Notes: generated by a model from the sequence alone, not told the origin. 64,000 nucleotides of DNA from Verminephrobacter eiseniae EF01-2 (GCF_000015565.1 NC_008786.1:3770501-3834500); one strand, 5' to 3'. Positions 22,527 through 33,198 are shown, numbered from the stretch's first letter. Program-made: numbers and translations.

Positions 22527-22928
22527 ATGACACCCGCCGCCGTCCCCCATTTCGTACCCATCCATGGCGTGCGCCACTTTGCCTGGCGCTGCCGCGACAG
22601 CGAGGAAGACAGCGAGGAAACCCGGCGTTTCCACGAAGACCTGCCGGGCCTGCCGCTGGTGCATCGGATGGAGGGCGGCCATGTGCCGGGCACGGGGGAG
22701 TACGGCCCCGGCATGCACCTCTTTTTTCAGATGCGCGGCGGCTCGCACATCGCCTTGTTCGGCCTCGGCGATGGTGCGGCAGCCCTGCCCTCGCCCAACA
22801 CGCCGGCCTGGGTGAACCGCATCGCCCTGCGCGTGGACTCGGCGCTCGCCGAGTTGCGCGCCGCCAAGGCTCGGTGGGTGGAACAACGAACTGCCGATGC
22901 CATGGCCGCGTGGATGCGCGCGCTCTGA
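22527..22928 (+). CDS. VOC-family protein, C-terminally truncated
   Basis: A 133-residue vicinal-oxygen-chelate protein. The N-terminal module is intact (HGVRHFAWRCRD...FHEDLPGLPLVHRMEGGHVPG, HLFFQMRGGSHIALFGLGD), and the second module begins normally with WVNRIALRVDSALAELRAAKAR. It then breaks off into an unrelated 14-residue tail, so the usual last strands carrying the metal-ligand Glu are missing. A 12-base direct duplication (22596-22607 and 22608-22619) adds EDSE in the first helix. Start 22527 follows CACAGGAAC. Probably non-functional. It sits just ahead of a flavin monooxygenase and may once have been its ring-cleavage partner. Confidence 0.7.
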   Translation: MTPAAVPHFVPIHGVRHFAWRCRDSEEDSEETRRFHEDLPGLPLVHRMEGGHVPGTGEYGPGMHLFFQMRGGSHIALFGLGDGAAALPSPNTPAWVNRIALRVDSALAELRAAKARWVEQRTADAMAAWMRAL

Positions 22929-22972
22929 GCGCCACCGAATCCCCGAAAACCCGAACCTTGGAGACAAATTGG

Positions 22973-24625
22973 ATGGAAACCGATACCTTTGCCCCGGCCT
23001 ATGAGCTGCCGAGCTGGCCCTTCGAGTCGCCGCCCGAACTCGGTGGCAGCGCCATTCGACGCCACCCGATCGTGATCGTCGGCGCGGGCCTGGCCGGCCT
23101 CACGCTGGCCTGCGATCTCGCGCAGCGCGGCGTGCGGGCGGTGCTGCTCGACGAGGACGACACCGTGGGCGTGCGCGGCGCCTCCTCGCGCGGCATTTGC
23201 TACGCGCAAAAGAGCCTGGAGATCTTCGAGCGTCTGGGCCTGTACCGGCGCGTCGCGGACAAGGGCATCACCTGGTCCTTCGGCCGCACCTTCTCGGGGG
23301 AGACCGAGGTCTACAGCTTCAACCTGCAGACCGGCAGCGTCTCGGCGCAGCCGCCCTTCATCAACCTGCAGCAGTTCTACATCGAGTGGTTCCTGGTCGA
23401 CCGCATCCTCGAACTCGGCCTCACCGATGTGCGCTGGAAGAACCGCGCAACGCATGTGGAACCCCTGGCCGACGGCGTGCGCCTGGAGATCGAAACCCCG
23501 GCCGGCGCCTACACGATGGAAACGGACTACCTCATCGACGCCACCGGCGCGAGCAGCCCGATTCGCACACAGCTCGGCCTCGAGGCGCACGCCTCGCGCA
23601 GCACCGACCGCTGGTGCATCAGCGACGTGCGCTTCAAGAAGCCGCTCCCGGTGGAGCGCTGGACCTGGGTGGATGCGCCCTTCAACGACGGTCGCGCCGT
23701 CTGGCAGCACCTGATGGCCGACGGTGTGTGGCGCATCGACTACCAGATGCCCGAGGACTGCGACACCCGGCAGATCAGCCGCCCGGAGGTGGCGGGCGCG
23801 CGTCTGCGCGAGCAGCTCGGCCCCGATGTCGAATTCGAATTCGTCTGGATCGGCCCCTACGGCTACCGCGACCACCTGCTGGAACGCTTCCGGCACGGGC
23901 GCCTGTTCTTCATCGGCGACTCTGCCCATGTGGTCAGCCCCTTCGGCGCGCGCGGTGGCAATACCGGCATCCAGGACGCCGGCAACCTCGGCTGGAAGCT
24001 CGCCCTGGTGCTGCAGGGCCACGCCGGCGACGCGCTGCTGGACACCTACGATGCCGAACGCCGCGCCGCAGCCGTGCAGAACCTCGAGGTGACGAGCCGC
24101 TCGGCGCGCTTTCTGGCGCCGCGCTCGCCGGCCGAGCACAGGCTGCGCCGCGCCGTGGTCGCATTGGCGGCGCGCCATCCGTTCGCGCGCGCCCTCGTCA
24201 ACACCGGCCGCATGTCGGTGGCCAATGATTACCCGGCGGCGCCACACCTGCCCGAAGGCGGCCGCAGCGTGCAGAACCTGCCGCTGCGCCGGGCCGATGG
24301 CACGGCAACGACGCTGATGCAACTGCTGGCCGAGGGCACGCAATGCCTGGGCCTGTGGTTCGCACCGTCCCCGGAGCAGGCGCGCGCCGCGCTCGATACC
24401 CTGGCGGCGCGGCCGCTGCGCCTGCTGGCCGTCGGCGGCGACGGCACCCTGCCCACATTGCAGGCCGACGAAACCCTCAGCCGCCAGCTCGGCGCCGGCG
24501 CACCGGGCAGCTTCGTGCTGGTGCGCCCCGACGCTTACCGCGCCGCCGTGCTGGCCAACGCCACACCGGCCGCCATCGCCACCACGCTGCGCACCGCCCT
24601 GGCCCGGGAAGGAGACCGCCCATGA
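22973..24625 (+). CDS. FAD-dependent aromatic hydroxylase (MhpA/PheA-like)
   Basis: A 550-residue flavoprotein monooxygenase of the p-hydroxybenzoate hydroxylase class. FAD-binding GxGxxG is in IVIVGAGLAGLTLACDL (about residues 35-51), and the second FAD motif is FFIGDSAHVVSPFGARGGNTG with DAGNLGWKL; a thioredoxin-like C-terminal domain follows. It should add one oxygen to a phenolic or related substrate with NAD(P)H. Start 22973 follows TTGGAGACAAATT. A DUF2783 protein overlaps its stop by 4 bases, a coupling often seen with such monooxygenases. No regulator is adjacent; substrate unknown. Confidence 0.88.
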   Translation: METDTFAPAYELPSWPFESPPELGGSAIRRHPIVIVGAGLAGLTLACDLAQRGVRAVLLDEDDTVGVRGASSRGICYAQKSLEIFERLGLYRRVADKGITWSFGRTFSGETEVYSFNLQTGSVSAQPPFINLQQFYIEWFLVDRILELGLTDVRWKNRATHVEPLADGVRLEIETPAGAYTMETDYLIDATGASSPIRTQLGLEAHASRSTDRWCISDVRFKKPLPVERWTWVDAPFNDGRAVWQHLMADGVWRIDYQMPEDCDTRQISRPEVAGARLREQLGPDVEFEFVWIGPYGYRDHLLERFRHGRLFFIGDSAHVVSPFGARGGNTGIQDAGNLGWKLALVLQGHAGDALLDTYDAERRAAAVQNLEVTSRSARFLAPRSPAEHRLRRAVVALAARHPFARALVNTGRMSVANDYPAAPHLPEGGRSVQNLPLRRADGTATTLMQLLAEGTQCLGLWFAPSPEQARAALDTLAARPLRLLAVGGDGTLPTLQADETLSRQLGAGAPGSFVLVRPDAYRAAVLANATPAAIATTLRTALAREGDRP

Positions 24626-24861
24626 TCACCGAACCCCGCATCCCCGATCCCGACGGCTTCTACGCCGCCTGGCTCAGCGCCCACGAGGGCCTCGACGAGG
24701 CCCGCAGCGCCGACCTCGATGCCCGCCTGGTGCTGTTGCTGGCCAACCAGTGCGGCGACCAGGCCGTGCTGCTCGACTGCATCCGCGCTGCGGCCGAGGC
24801 CGGCACAGCAACGCGGGCGACAGCCTGCGCGGCTGCTTCGGGCGCGCCGGGCAGGCCATGA
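24622..24861 (+). CDS. DUF2783 small protein coupled to the flavin monooxygenase
   Basis: A 79-residue protein starting MITEPRIPDPDGFYAAWL and containing LDARLVLLLANQCGD, the pattern of DUF2783 proteins encoded next to aromatic flavin monooxygenases. The start overlaps the monooxygenase stop (ATGA), with GGAAGGAGA upstream. The last 15 or so residues (ATRATACAAASGAPGRP) look atypical, so the original 3' end may have been altered. Function unknown; an accessory role for the hydroxylase is inference from position. Confidence 0.7.
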   Translation: MITEPRIPDPDGFYAAWLSAHEGLDEARSADLDARLVLLLANQCGDQAVLLDCIRAAAEAGTATRATACAAASGAPGRP

Positions 24862-25294
24862 AACCGCGCCTCGGCGACGGGCCGGTTTTCCGGCATGTGC
24901 TGCCCTTCGATGTCGCGCGCGCATGACGAATGACGGGCCGGGGCCGTGAGCCGACCTGGATTGCTTCGATGTCTGTCTCGCGCGCGCATGACGAATTGCG
25001 TGGCATCGAACACCACCCGGTAAACACCCGGTGATCCGAAGCGCCGCGCGCGCCGCACCATGGTGGCAGTTGCTGCGCGGCGGAGCGCCTCTGGATGCGC
25101 AGATGCACCCACCTCGCAAGGAGATGAGGGCTGGCAATGCGCCCAAGCGGCAACAGCCCTCGGTGCGTGCGTCGGCATGGGGAGCGCGTCCGTTGCGTAG
25201 TTGCACACCGTGCCCGCATCGCCCCATGCCGCGCCCGGCATCGTTCGCGCCAGCGCGTGCCGTCCGTAGAATCGACGGCAGCCCCGGGTGCTCC
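24862..25294. other. Intergenic stretch with partial repeats; no gene seen
   Basis: A tiny reading frame, 24858-24926 (MKPRLGDGPVFRHVLPFDVA), overlaps the DUF2783 stop as ATGA and may be the leftover start of a lost third operon gene. CGCGCGCGCATGACGAAT occurs twice about 60 bases apart (near 24917 and 24979). The 15-mer GTGGCATCGAACACC at 25000-25014 resembles those at 31006 and 36280. No promoter or terminator stands out. Confidence 0.4.
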
Positions 25295-25912
25295 ATGAAG
25301 CTTTCCACCGTCGCCACATTTGCCCTGGCTTTGCTGCTGGTGTTCTCTGTGGTCGAAAAATTGCGCGAGCACCGGGCCGACCGGCGTCTGCAAAGCTACG
25401 CCACCGGGCAGGTATTTGCCGACAGCCCCGTGCAAACGGCCACCAGCGACCCGCCCTTTATGCTGCATGGCTACCGGATCAGGCCGCTGGCGGCGTTTGC
25501 GCTGCGTGCACGGGTGCTTTCGCGCGAGAACTATTACTTCGACAGGGGGGCCGGGCTGTCGCGCGTCGATCTGGCGGTGGGCTGGAGGCGCATGGCCGAT
25601 CCGGCGGTGTACGAGTCGATGCACATCACCCAGGGCTGGCGCTGGCTTTACTTCGAATGGAACGACCTGCCGCCCATCCCGGCGCAGGAGATCATCGAGT
25701 CGTCCGCCAACATGCACATGATTGCGGCCAACCCGATGATCGAGCGTGCGCTGCAAAAAATCCGCAAAGGCGTCTACGTGCGCATCACCGGCAAACTGGT
25801 GGAAGTCACGTCCCGGAACGGTTGGCGCTGGACCAGTTCCCTGAGCCGCACGGACACCGGCGCCCATGCGTGCGAAGTGGTGTTTGCCGAATCGGTGCAG
25901 GTGGAGAACTGA
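25295..25912 (+). CDS. Hypothetical membrane-anchored periplasmic protein
   Basis: A 205-residue protein with one N-terminal hydrophobic segment (LSTVATFALALLLVFSVV, residues 3-20), then a soluble domain rich in aromatic residues (YESMHITQGWRWLYFEWNDLPPIP) and a C-terminal part YVRITGKLVEVTSRNGWRW that looks like a small beta-barrel. This is typical of an exported protein of unknown function. Start 25295 is the first ATG giving the signal anchor. It stands alone, 280 bases ahead of the peptide transporter operon on the same strand. I do not recognise the family. Confidence 0.7.
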   Translation: MKLSTVATFALALLLVFSVVEKLREHRADRRLQSYATGQVFADSPVQTATSDPPFMLHGYRIRPLAAFALRARVLSRENYYFDRGAGLSRVDLAVGWRRMADPAVYESMHITQGWRWLYFEWNDLPPIPAQEIIESSANMHMIAANPMIERALQKIRKGVYVRITGKLVEVTSRNGWRWTSSLSRTDTGAHACEVVFAESVQVEN

Positions 25913-26192
25913 CCGGGGCACCGCCGCCGGCGCCATGCGGGTGCGAAAGCCGCCTCCAAGCCTGTGCAGACCAGCGCTGCCGACCAGGGCGACGCGGGAT
26001 AACCCCGGTTGTGCGCGCCTGACCGCGCTTGTAGGCTGCATCCATGTCTTGGCATGCAGGTGTTGACGAGTTGACGAATCGAACCATCGACAGACATGCG
26101 TTGGCGGCACGCAGCGCAAGCCCGGAGAAAGCCGGGCGCCAACGGGCCGCGAACCCGCGCGCGTGCAGCACCGGCCCTTGGCGACTGGCCCC

Positions 26193-27199
<1,007 letters not shown>

Positions 27200-27203
<4 letters not shown>

Positions 27204-28327
27204 GTGCCGCCCGGCCGCCCGAAGGCACTCATACCGTAGCCGAAGGCGAAGGTACCCCAGTGGGCGCCCCGCCCGTCATCGAAGTGCGCCAACTGCGCGT
27301 GCTGTTTCCGACGCGCGACCGTTCGCAGACCGTCAAGGCCGTCGACGGCGTGAGCTTCGATGTGCGCGCCGGCGAGACCTTCGGCATCATTGGCGAATCA
27401 GGCTCCGGCAAGACCACCCTGGGCCGCGCGCTCGTCGCACTCGTGGCACCGACCGAAGGCGTCGTGCTGCACGGCGGGATCGACCCCTGGCAGCTTGCGC
27501 GCGCCGCGTTGCAAACGCGGCGCCGCGACTACCAGATCGTGTTCCAGGACCCGCACTCGGCGCTCGATCCACGGCTGCGCATCATCGATTCGACGCTGGA
27601 GCCGCTGCAAGCCTCGGGCGGCAAAGACCGCCCGGCCCGGCGCCGCGCCGCGCTCGATGCGTTGGCGCGTGTCGGCCTGTCCGAAGAAATGGCGCAGCGC
27701 TATCCGCACCAGCTCTCGGGCGGCCAAAAGCAGCGGGCCAACATTGCGCGTGTGCTCACGCTGCGGCCCAAGGTCATCGTCTGCGACGAAGTGGTGGCGG
27801 CGCTCGATGTCTCGATCCGTGGCGCGATCCTGAACCTGTTCGCCGACCTGCAGCGCGAGTTCGGTCTGACCTATGTGTTCATCACCCATGACCTGTCGGT
27901 GGTCGCGCATATCAGCGACCGTATCGCGGTGATGTACCTCGGGCGCTTCATGGAACTGGGCCCGAACCAAAGCCTGACCCGACAGCCCATGCACCCGTAC
28001 ACGGCGGCGCTGCTGTCGGCCGAACCGGTGGCGCTGCCGGCGCATCTGCGCGCGCTGCGCCCGCGCCGCATCACCCTGGAGGGCGAGATGCCAAGCCCTA
28101 TCGATCCGCCCTCGGGTTGCCGCCTGCGCACGCGCTGCCCCTGGGCATCCGCGCGCTGCGCCGCCGAGGCGCCGGCGTTGCGCGAGCTGCGGCCACAGCA
28201 CTGGGTGGCCTGCCATTGGGCAACGGCGGCAGGGCCGCCCGCAGGCAACGGCGGCGCGGCCGCCGGTTGCCATCGCCCCGGCACCACCGACCACGGCATC
28301 GTTCACACCGCATGGGAGACAGCATGA
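27200..28327 (+). CDS. Dipeptide/oligopeptide-type ABC transporter ATPase (DppF-like)
   Basis: A 375-residue second ATPase of the operon. Walker A is GESGSGKTT, signature LSGGQKQRANIARVL, Walker B VIVCDEVVAALDVS, switch FITHD. The usual DEPT is DEVV, as in many DppF proteins (DEPV/DEVV). The C-terminal CRLRTRCPWASARC region is also present, followed by a Gly/Ala-rich tail of about 35 residues that is longer than usual. Overlaps its neighbours on both sides by ATGA. Confidence 0.92.
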
Positions 28328-29904
28328 GTCAGCGTCGAGATGACAGGGTTTCACGGCTTCCTTCGAGCGCCTTGCAGCGCCGCGACGCTTTGGGCCTGGC
28401 GGGCTTGGGTCTGGCGGGCCTGGGCCTGGGCTGGCCCGTGTTCGCGCAGACCGCGCCGAAGAAGGGTGGCGTGCTGAGGATCGCGAGTCCGGCCAATCCT
28501 TCGAGTCTCGACCCGGCGGTGGGTGGCGCCGGCTCCGACCATGCCATCTTGTGGACGATGTACGACACGCTGGTCGAATGGGACTACGCCACACTCAAGC
28601 CCAAGCCCGGCATGGCCGAATGGATCTTTCCGGACCCGAAGACCATGCTGCTGCGCATCAAGCCGGGCATCTCGTTTCATGACGGCACGCCGTGCGACGC
28701 CGAGGCCGTGCGCTGGAACATCGAGCGCAATCGCGGCGATGCGGCCTCGAACCTGAAGGCCGACCTGTCGAGCATCGAGGCCAGCGCCGTCGTCAGCCCG
28801 ACGCAGGTCAAGCTCATGCTCGACCAACCCGACGCGGCGCTCCCCGCCGTCTTTTCCGACCGTGCGGGCATGATGGTTTCGCCCACGGCCCAGAAGGCGG
28901 CGGGCAAGGCTTTCGGCCGCAATCCGGTGGGCGCAGGGCCGTGGCGGTTTGTCAGTTGGGCCGACAACCAAAAGGTGATCGTCACGCGCCACGCGCAGTA
29001 CTGGCGCACCGGCCTGCCGTACCTCGACGGCATCGAGTTTTCGATCATTCCCGAACTGGCCACCGGCCTGCGCTCGGTGGTGTCCCGGCAGAACGATCTG
29101 GCCTACCAGCTATCGGCGCGCTACCGCCCGATCATTACGCGCGAGAAGGCGCTCCGGCTGGTGACAGGCCCCACGCTCTACTGCATACAGCTGTACATGA
29201 ATTACGCGCGGGCGCCGCTGGACAACCCGAAGCTGCGGCAGGCGATCAACTTCGCGCTGAACCGCGAGGCTTTCGTCAAGGCCACGATGGACGGTGTTGG
29301 CGAGCCCGCGCATATGAACCTGCCGAGCACCCACTGGGCCTACGACAAGAGCGTGGCCGGCCTGTATCCGCATGACGTGGCAAAGGCCAGGCAACTGATG
29401 GCCGACGCCGGGCTGGCCGCCGGCATCGATCTGACGATCGGCGGCTACACCGACCAGGACGCAGTGCGCCGCGGCGAAATCGTGATGGATCAACTCGGCA
29501 AGATCGGCATCCGCCTGAAGTTCACGAACGGCACGATCCCCGAGATCAGCGGCCAGTTCTTCGGCACAGAAAAGAAGTTCGACATGCTGCTGTCGGCCTG
29601 GACTGGCCGCCCCGACCCGAGCATGAGCTACTCGCTGATGTACGCCAAGGGCGCCTACTACAACGCCGGGCGCAGCGAGTTCTCGCCGGAACTCTCGGCA
29701 CTGCTGCAGGAAAGCCGCGCCAGGGAAGATATCCAGTGGCGCAAAAGCGTGTTCGCCAAAATCCAGCGCATGGTGATGGAAAACGCGCTGGTGGCGCCGC
29801 TGGCCTTTCAATTCGAGATCGACGCCTTGTCCAACGCGGTGCAGGGCTTCGTTCCGAATCTGCTGGGCAAGCCGAAATTCAACAACCTGTCCTTGTCCGG
29901 CTGA
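28324..29904 (+). CDS. Peptide/acid-binding protein, ABC transporter family 5
   Basis: A 526-residue family-5 extracellular receptor (DppA/OppA/NikA type). The N-terminus LQRRDALGLAGLGLAGLG is a twin-arginine-like signal. The mature part starts GGVLRIASPANPSSLDPAVG, with the family signature FPDPKTMLLRIKPGISFHDGTP and NPVGAGPWRFVSW. Start 28324 overlaps the DppF stop (ATGA); the stop overlaps the dppB start by one base. It determines ligand for the transporter; the ligand is not predictable here. Confidence 0.92.
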   Translation: MSQRRDDRVSRLPSSALQRRDALGLAGLGLAGLGLGWPVFAQTAPKKGGVLRIASPANPSSLDPAVGGAGSDHAILWTMYDTLVEWDYATLKPKPGMAEWIFPDPKTMLLRIKPGISFHDGTPCDAEAVRWNIERNRGDAASNLKADLSSIEASAVVSPTQVKLMLDQPDAALPAVFSDRAGMMVSPTAQKAAGKAFGRNPVGAGPWRFVSWADNQKVIVTRHAQYWRTGLPYLDGIEFSIIPELATGLRSVVSRQNDLAYQLSARYRPIITREKALRLVTGPTLYCIQLYMNYARAPLDNPKLRQAINFALNREAFVKATMDGVGEPAHMNLPSTHWAYDKSVAGLYPHDVAKARQLMADAGLAAGIDLTIGGYTDQDAVRRGEIVMDQLGKIGIRLKFTNGTIPEISGQFFGTEKKFDMLLSAWTGRPDPSMSYSLMYAKGAYYNAGRSEFSPELSALLQESRAREDIQWRKSVFAKIQRMVMENALVAPLAFQFEIDALSNAVQGFVPNLLGKPKFNNLSLSG

Positions 29905-30902
29905 TGTCCGCAGACAAGACCACGGCGGCCGACGGCAGCGCGTTGCGCCGCCTGTGCCGCCTGCGCCACCACCTGCTCGCGCGCCGGCTGATGCAGGCTT
30001 TGCCGGTGCTGCTGTTTGCCACCTTCGTCGTCTTCGGCTTGCTCAAACTCGTGCCGGGCGACATCGCCGTGGCGCTGGCCGGGGACAACGCCAGCGACGC
30101 GCGCCTGGCCGAGATCCGGGCGCTCTACGGGCTGGACCAGCCCTTTCTGGTGCAATACGGCCACTGGCTGTGGCAGGCGCTGCAGGGCGACCTGTCCCAG
30201 TCGCTGATGTCCGGCGAAGCGGTGACCGTGTCGATCGCGCGCTGCCTGCCGAAAACCGCGCTGATCGTCGGCCTGGCACTGCTGATCGCGCTGGCGGTCG
30301 GCATCCCGCTGGGCATGTGGGCCGCCGCAAAGTGCGGCACCTGGGTCGATGGCTGGGTGATGACGCTGGCCTCGCTCGGTGTCGCCGTGCCGAACTTCTG
30401 GCTCGCGATGGTGCTGATCGCCTGGTTCGCCTTGCAACTGAACTGGCTGCCGGCGACAGGCTCGGCCTCGCTCGGCGCCGAGCCTGTCGAGGCGCTGCGC
30501 CATGCCTTGCTGCCGGCGCTGGCGCTGGCCGCCGGCGGCATCGCCGAGGTGTCGCGGCAACTGCGCAGTTCGCTGGTCGACCTGCTGTCGTCGCAGCAGG
30601 TGCGCACGCTGCACGCCAAGGGCCTGTCGCCTGCGGCCATCCTTTGCAAGCATGGCCTGAAGAATGTCGGCGTGAACTTGCTGACGGTGGTCACCCTGCT
30701 GGCCAACCGGATGCTGGCCGCCACGGTGGTGATCGAGGCGGTGTTCGCGATCCCGGGCATGGGCGGGCTGATCGTGCAGGGCGCGCTGTCGCGCGACTTC
30801 CCCGTGGTGCAGGGCGTGGTGTTCACGATGGTGCTGATCGTGATCACGATCAACCTGGGTGCCGATTTGCTATATGGCGTGATCGATCCGAGGGTCAAGT
30901 AA
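29904..30902 (+). CDS. Dipeptide-type ABC transporter permease (DppB-like)
   Basis: A 332-residue permease with six predicted membrane segments and a long periplasmic region after the first (VPGDIAVALAGDNASDARLAEIRALYGLD). The cytoplasmic EAA-type loop reads RTLHAKGLSPAAILCKHGLKN. It should pair with a DppC permease, which normally follows at once; here the next 5.5 kb is a sugar cassette and dppC only appears at 36415. Start 29904 overlaps the receptor stop. Confidence 0.92.
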   Translation: MSADKTTAADGSALRRLCRLRHHLLARRLMQALPVLLFATFVVFGLLKLVPGDIAVALAGDNASDARLAEIRALYGLDQPFLVQYGHWLWQALQGDLSQSLMSGEAVTVSIARCLPKTALIVGLALLIALAVGIPLGMWAAAKCGTWVDGWVMTLASLGVAVPNFWLAMVLIAWFALQLNWLPATGSASLGAEPVEALRHALLPALALAAGGIAEVSRQLRSSLVDLLSSQQVRTLHAKGLSPAAILCKHGLKNVGVNLLTVVTLLANRMLAATVVIEAVFAIPGMGGLIVQGALSRDFPVVQGVVFTMVLIVITINLGADLLYGVIDPRVK

Positions 30903-31005
30903 AAAGTCTCGCGCATCACGACCATGGCAGGCAAAGCCAGAACCGTCGATGCGCCACGGGCGCGAGCACAAAGTCAGAGCACACTGCGCGGAAAGCATCC
31001 ACGGT

Positions 31006-31020
31006 GTGGAATCGAACACC
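31006..31020 (+). repeat. 15-base motif, inverted partner of 36280-36294
   Basis: GTGGAATCGAACACC; the reverse complement of 36280-36294 matches it in 14 of 15 bases. A related form (GTGGCATCGAACACC) lies at 25000-25014. The pair brackets the sugar cassette that separates dppB and dppC, so it could mark ends or hot spots of an inserted segment. Confidence 0.4.
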
Positions 31021-31110
31021 ACCAACGCAATATCGGAGAACAGCGACAGTAAAATCCAACGCGCCAAATACCGTGCCCGCAAATTTGGAAACAGCAACAC
31101 CCCCATCGAC

Positions 31111-31164
31111 ATGATCCATTTCTTGTGTGCTAGACTGGCGTTTTCTTGCCCACGGCATTCCACA
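31111..31164 (+). repeat. Left direct repeat flanking the sugar cassette
   Basis: ATGATCCATTTCTTG...GCGTTTTCTTGCCCACGGCATTCCACA; about 80% identical by eye to 36359-36414. It lies between dppB and the first gene of the inserted cassette. The 27 bases at its right end differ from the other copy at only three or four positions. Confidence 0.7.
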
Positions 31165-31185
31165 ACACACCATCAGGAGACCATC

Positions 31186-32136
31186 ATGATTTCACGCTTG
31201 ACTGCTTTGCTTCTCGGCATTTTTATATTCTCAGCCTGCTCGACCGTTGCCACGGCCCAATCCAAAACCAGGAAAATTTACCTGATGACCCATGGCAGTG
31301 ACGCCGATCCGATGTGGATAGAATGGAATCGTGGTGCCATCGCAGCCTGCGCAAAAATCCATGCCAAGTGCCATATCTCATTCCACTCGAACAATGTCTC
31401 GTCCCAAAAGGAGGCCTTCAATTCAGCGATTGCCGCAAGAGCGGATGGCATAGCAACGACCAGCGCCGAGCCAAAAATCTGGAACAAGGAAGTCGCTGCG
31501 GCCACCAAAGCCGGCATTCCTGTGGTGTTCTTCAATTCCGATGACCCTGCCGCAGGCCGTTACTCCTATGTCGGGGCAGACCTCTTTCAGGCCGGTGTGA
31601 TCTGGGCAAAATACCTCGTCGACAACAAAGTCGTGAAAGCGGGAGACAAGGTTTTCCTGCCGGTCGAAGCCGCCGGGGCGACCTACCAGGTGCTGGAAAC
31701 CAAGGGGGTGGCCAGCGTGTTTGACCCATTGGGCATCAAATACAGCGTGCTCGAAGTAGGCTCTGAACCCGCCAGCCTGATCACGCGGATGACCGAATAC
31801 CTGACCGCAAACCGTGATGTCAAAGCCATCATCGGGCTTGGCGATCTGGTGACTGCCCACTCACGGGCAGCACTGAAAAACATTGGCGCCAAGCCCGGAC
31901 AGATTCCGGTGGTGGGCTGGGGCTATAGCAAAGATACCGCAGAGGCTGTCATGGAAGGATATGCCATGGCCGGTCTGTGGCAATTCCCCTACGACCTGGG
32001 CTACCTGCCCGTCATGATCGTGGATGGTCTTGCCAAGGCAGGCGGCAAAGGATATGACATCACCACGCTGGACCTGTACGACAAATCGAATGTCCAGACC
32101 TTCCTCAAAACCATGATGGCAGCGCAGAAAAAATAA
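31186..32136 (+). CDS. Sugar-binding protein of the inserted ribose-type ABC transporter
   Basis: A 316-residue type-1 periplasmic receptor. The signal sequence (LLGIFIFSACSTVATAQS) contains a cysteine that could be lipidated, although FSAC is a weak lipobox. The mature protein begins KTRKIYLMTHGSDADPMW, with ligand-loop positions NSAIAARADGIATTSAEPKIW and AIIGLGDLVTAHSRAALKN. It is distinct from the receptor at 20019. Start 31186 follows ATCAGGAGACC. Base composition is visibly more A/T-rich than the flanking dpp genes, consistent with acquired DNA. Confidence 0.88.
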   Translation: MISRLTALLLGIFIFSACSTVATAQSKTRKIYLMTHGSDADPMWIEWNRGAIAACAKIHAKCHISFHSNNVSSQKEAFNSAIAARADGIATTSAEPKIWNKEVAAATKAGIPVVFFNSDDPAAGRYSYVGADLFQAGVIWAKYLVDNKVVKAGDKVFLPVEAAGATYQVLETKGVASVFDPLGIKYSVLEVGSEPASLITRMTEYLTANRDVKAIIGLGDLVTAHSRAALKNIGAKPGQIPVVGWGYSKDTAEAVMEGYAMAGLWQFPYDLGYLPVMIVDGLAKAGGKGYDITTLDLYDKSNVQTFLKTMMAAQKK

Positions 32137-32165
32137 TCCGCAACTCACTCACCGGGGTAGAACGA

Positions 32166-33194
32166 ATGGCGACAGGCACCCGCAATGCAGCGACCACAGA
32201 GGCTGGCATGACGAACCGATTGAAGCTCTCGTTTCTGAGGCTATTGGCGCAACACCGTGAACTCAGCCCACTGATCATCCTGGTCGCGTTATGCATCGCC
32301 TTTTCAATGGGCAACGCCAGTTTTTTCTCGGCTTTGAATTTGACGAATCTGTTGTCCATCCTCCCGGAACTGGGAATCATCGCCTTGGCGATGACTTTGC
32401 TGCTGACCACCGGCGAGTTCGACCTTTCCGTGGGTGCCGTATTCGCGCTGGCGCCGATTCTCCTGCTGCTGATGGTTCAGTCGGGCGTGCCGCTTCCGGT
32501 GGCGCTTGCGCTGGCCCTTGCGGTGTCGGCTGCGATCGGCTGCCTCAACGGCTGGCTGGTCACCGGGATGGCGATCACCTCTTTTCTCGTGACGCTCTCC
32601 ATGTTGCTGATCGTTCGCGGCGTGGCGCTTTTCATCACCAACGGCTTCCCGCAGAAACCATTGGAGGATGAATCCTGGTTGCGCTGGATGCTCTCTGGCG
32701 GCGTTGACATCGGAGAATTCACCATCCATGCCTCGCTGTTGTGGTTTATCGCGCTTAGCGTGATGTGCCATTACCTCTTGCGCCGATCGAAGTTGGGAAA
32801 CTGGATTTTGGCTACGGGCAGCAACGGCCCTGCGGCAATCGCCCGTGGCGTGCCGACGGCAAAAGTCAAAACCGGCCTGTTTGCCTTGACCTCCCTGTTT
32901 GCCGGCTTCGCCGGCATTCTGAGTGCCCTGCGAATCTCGTCCGCCTCTCCCATAGCGGGTACCGGGTACGAACTTGAGGTCATTGCCATGGTGGTGGTCG
33001 GCGGAACGGCGCTGACGGGTGGTTTGGGTACGATCATTGGAACCGTGATTGGTGTCATGCTGCTGCGGATCATCCGCAATGGAATCATCATGGCCGGCGT
33101 GCCAGGGCTTGCTTACAATATTTTCGTCGGGGTCATCATCCTTGCCATGCTGATCATCAACTCCCGCCTCGAAAAACACATCAAACTGCGTTGA
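32166..33194 (+). CDS. Ribose-type ABC transporter permease (inserted cassette)
   Basis: A 342-residue RbsC-family permease with about ten hydrophobic segments, the TGEFDLSVGAVFALAPILL signature and the cytoplasmic coupling segment AMVVVGGTALTGGLGTIIG. The N-terminal 40 residues (MATGTRNAATTEAG...) precede the first helix; an internal ATG after 14 residues is an alternative start. It follows the receptor by 29 bases and precedes the ATPase by 4. Confidence 0.9.
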   Translation: MATGTRNAATTEAGMTNRLKLSFLRLLAQHRELSPLIILVALCIAFSMGNASFFSALNLTNLLSILPELGIIALAMTLLLTTGEFDLSVGAVFALAPILLLLMVQSGVPLPVALALALAVSAAIGCLNGWLVTGMAITSFLVTLSMLLIVRGVALFITNGFPQKPLEDESWLRWMLSGGVDIGEFTIHASLLWFIALSVMCHYLLRRSKLGNWILATGSNGPAAIARGVPTAKVKTGLFALTSLFAGFAGILSALRISSASPIAGTGYELEVIAMVVVGGTALTGGLGTIIGTVIGVMLLRIIRNGIIMAGVPGLAYNIFVGVIILAMLIINSRLEKHIKLR

Positions 33195-33198
33195 TCAT

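Noticed and set aside
24622..25319. Minus-strand frames opposite DUF2783 and the following gap as genes
   Set aside because: No start with ribosome site, no recognisable domain, and DUF2783 on the plus strand explains the first part.
30949..31185. Reading frame running into the sugar receptor from 30949
   Set aside because: It spans the flanking repeat; the receptor's signal peptide and ribosome site place the start at 31186.
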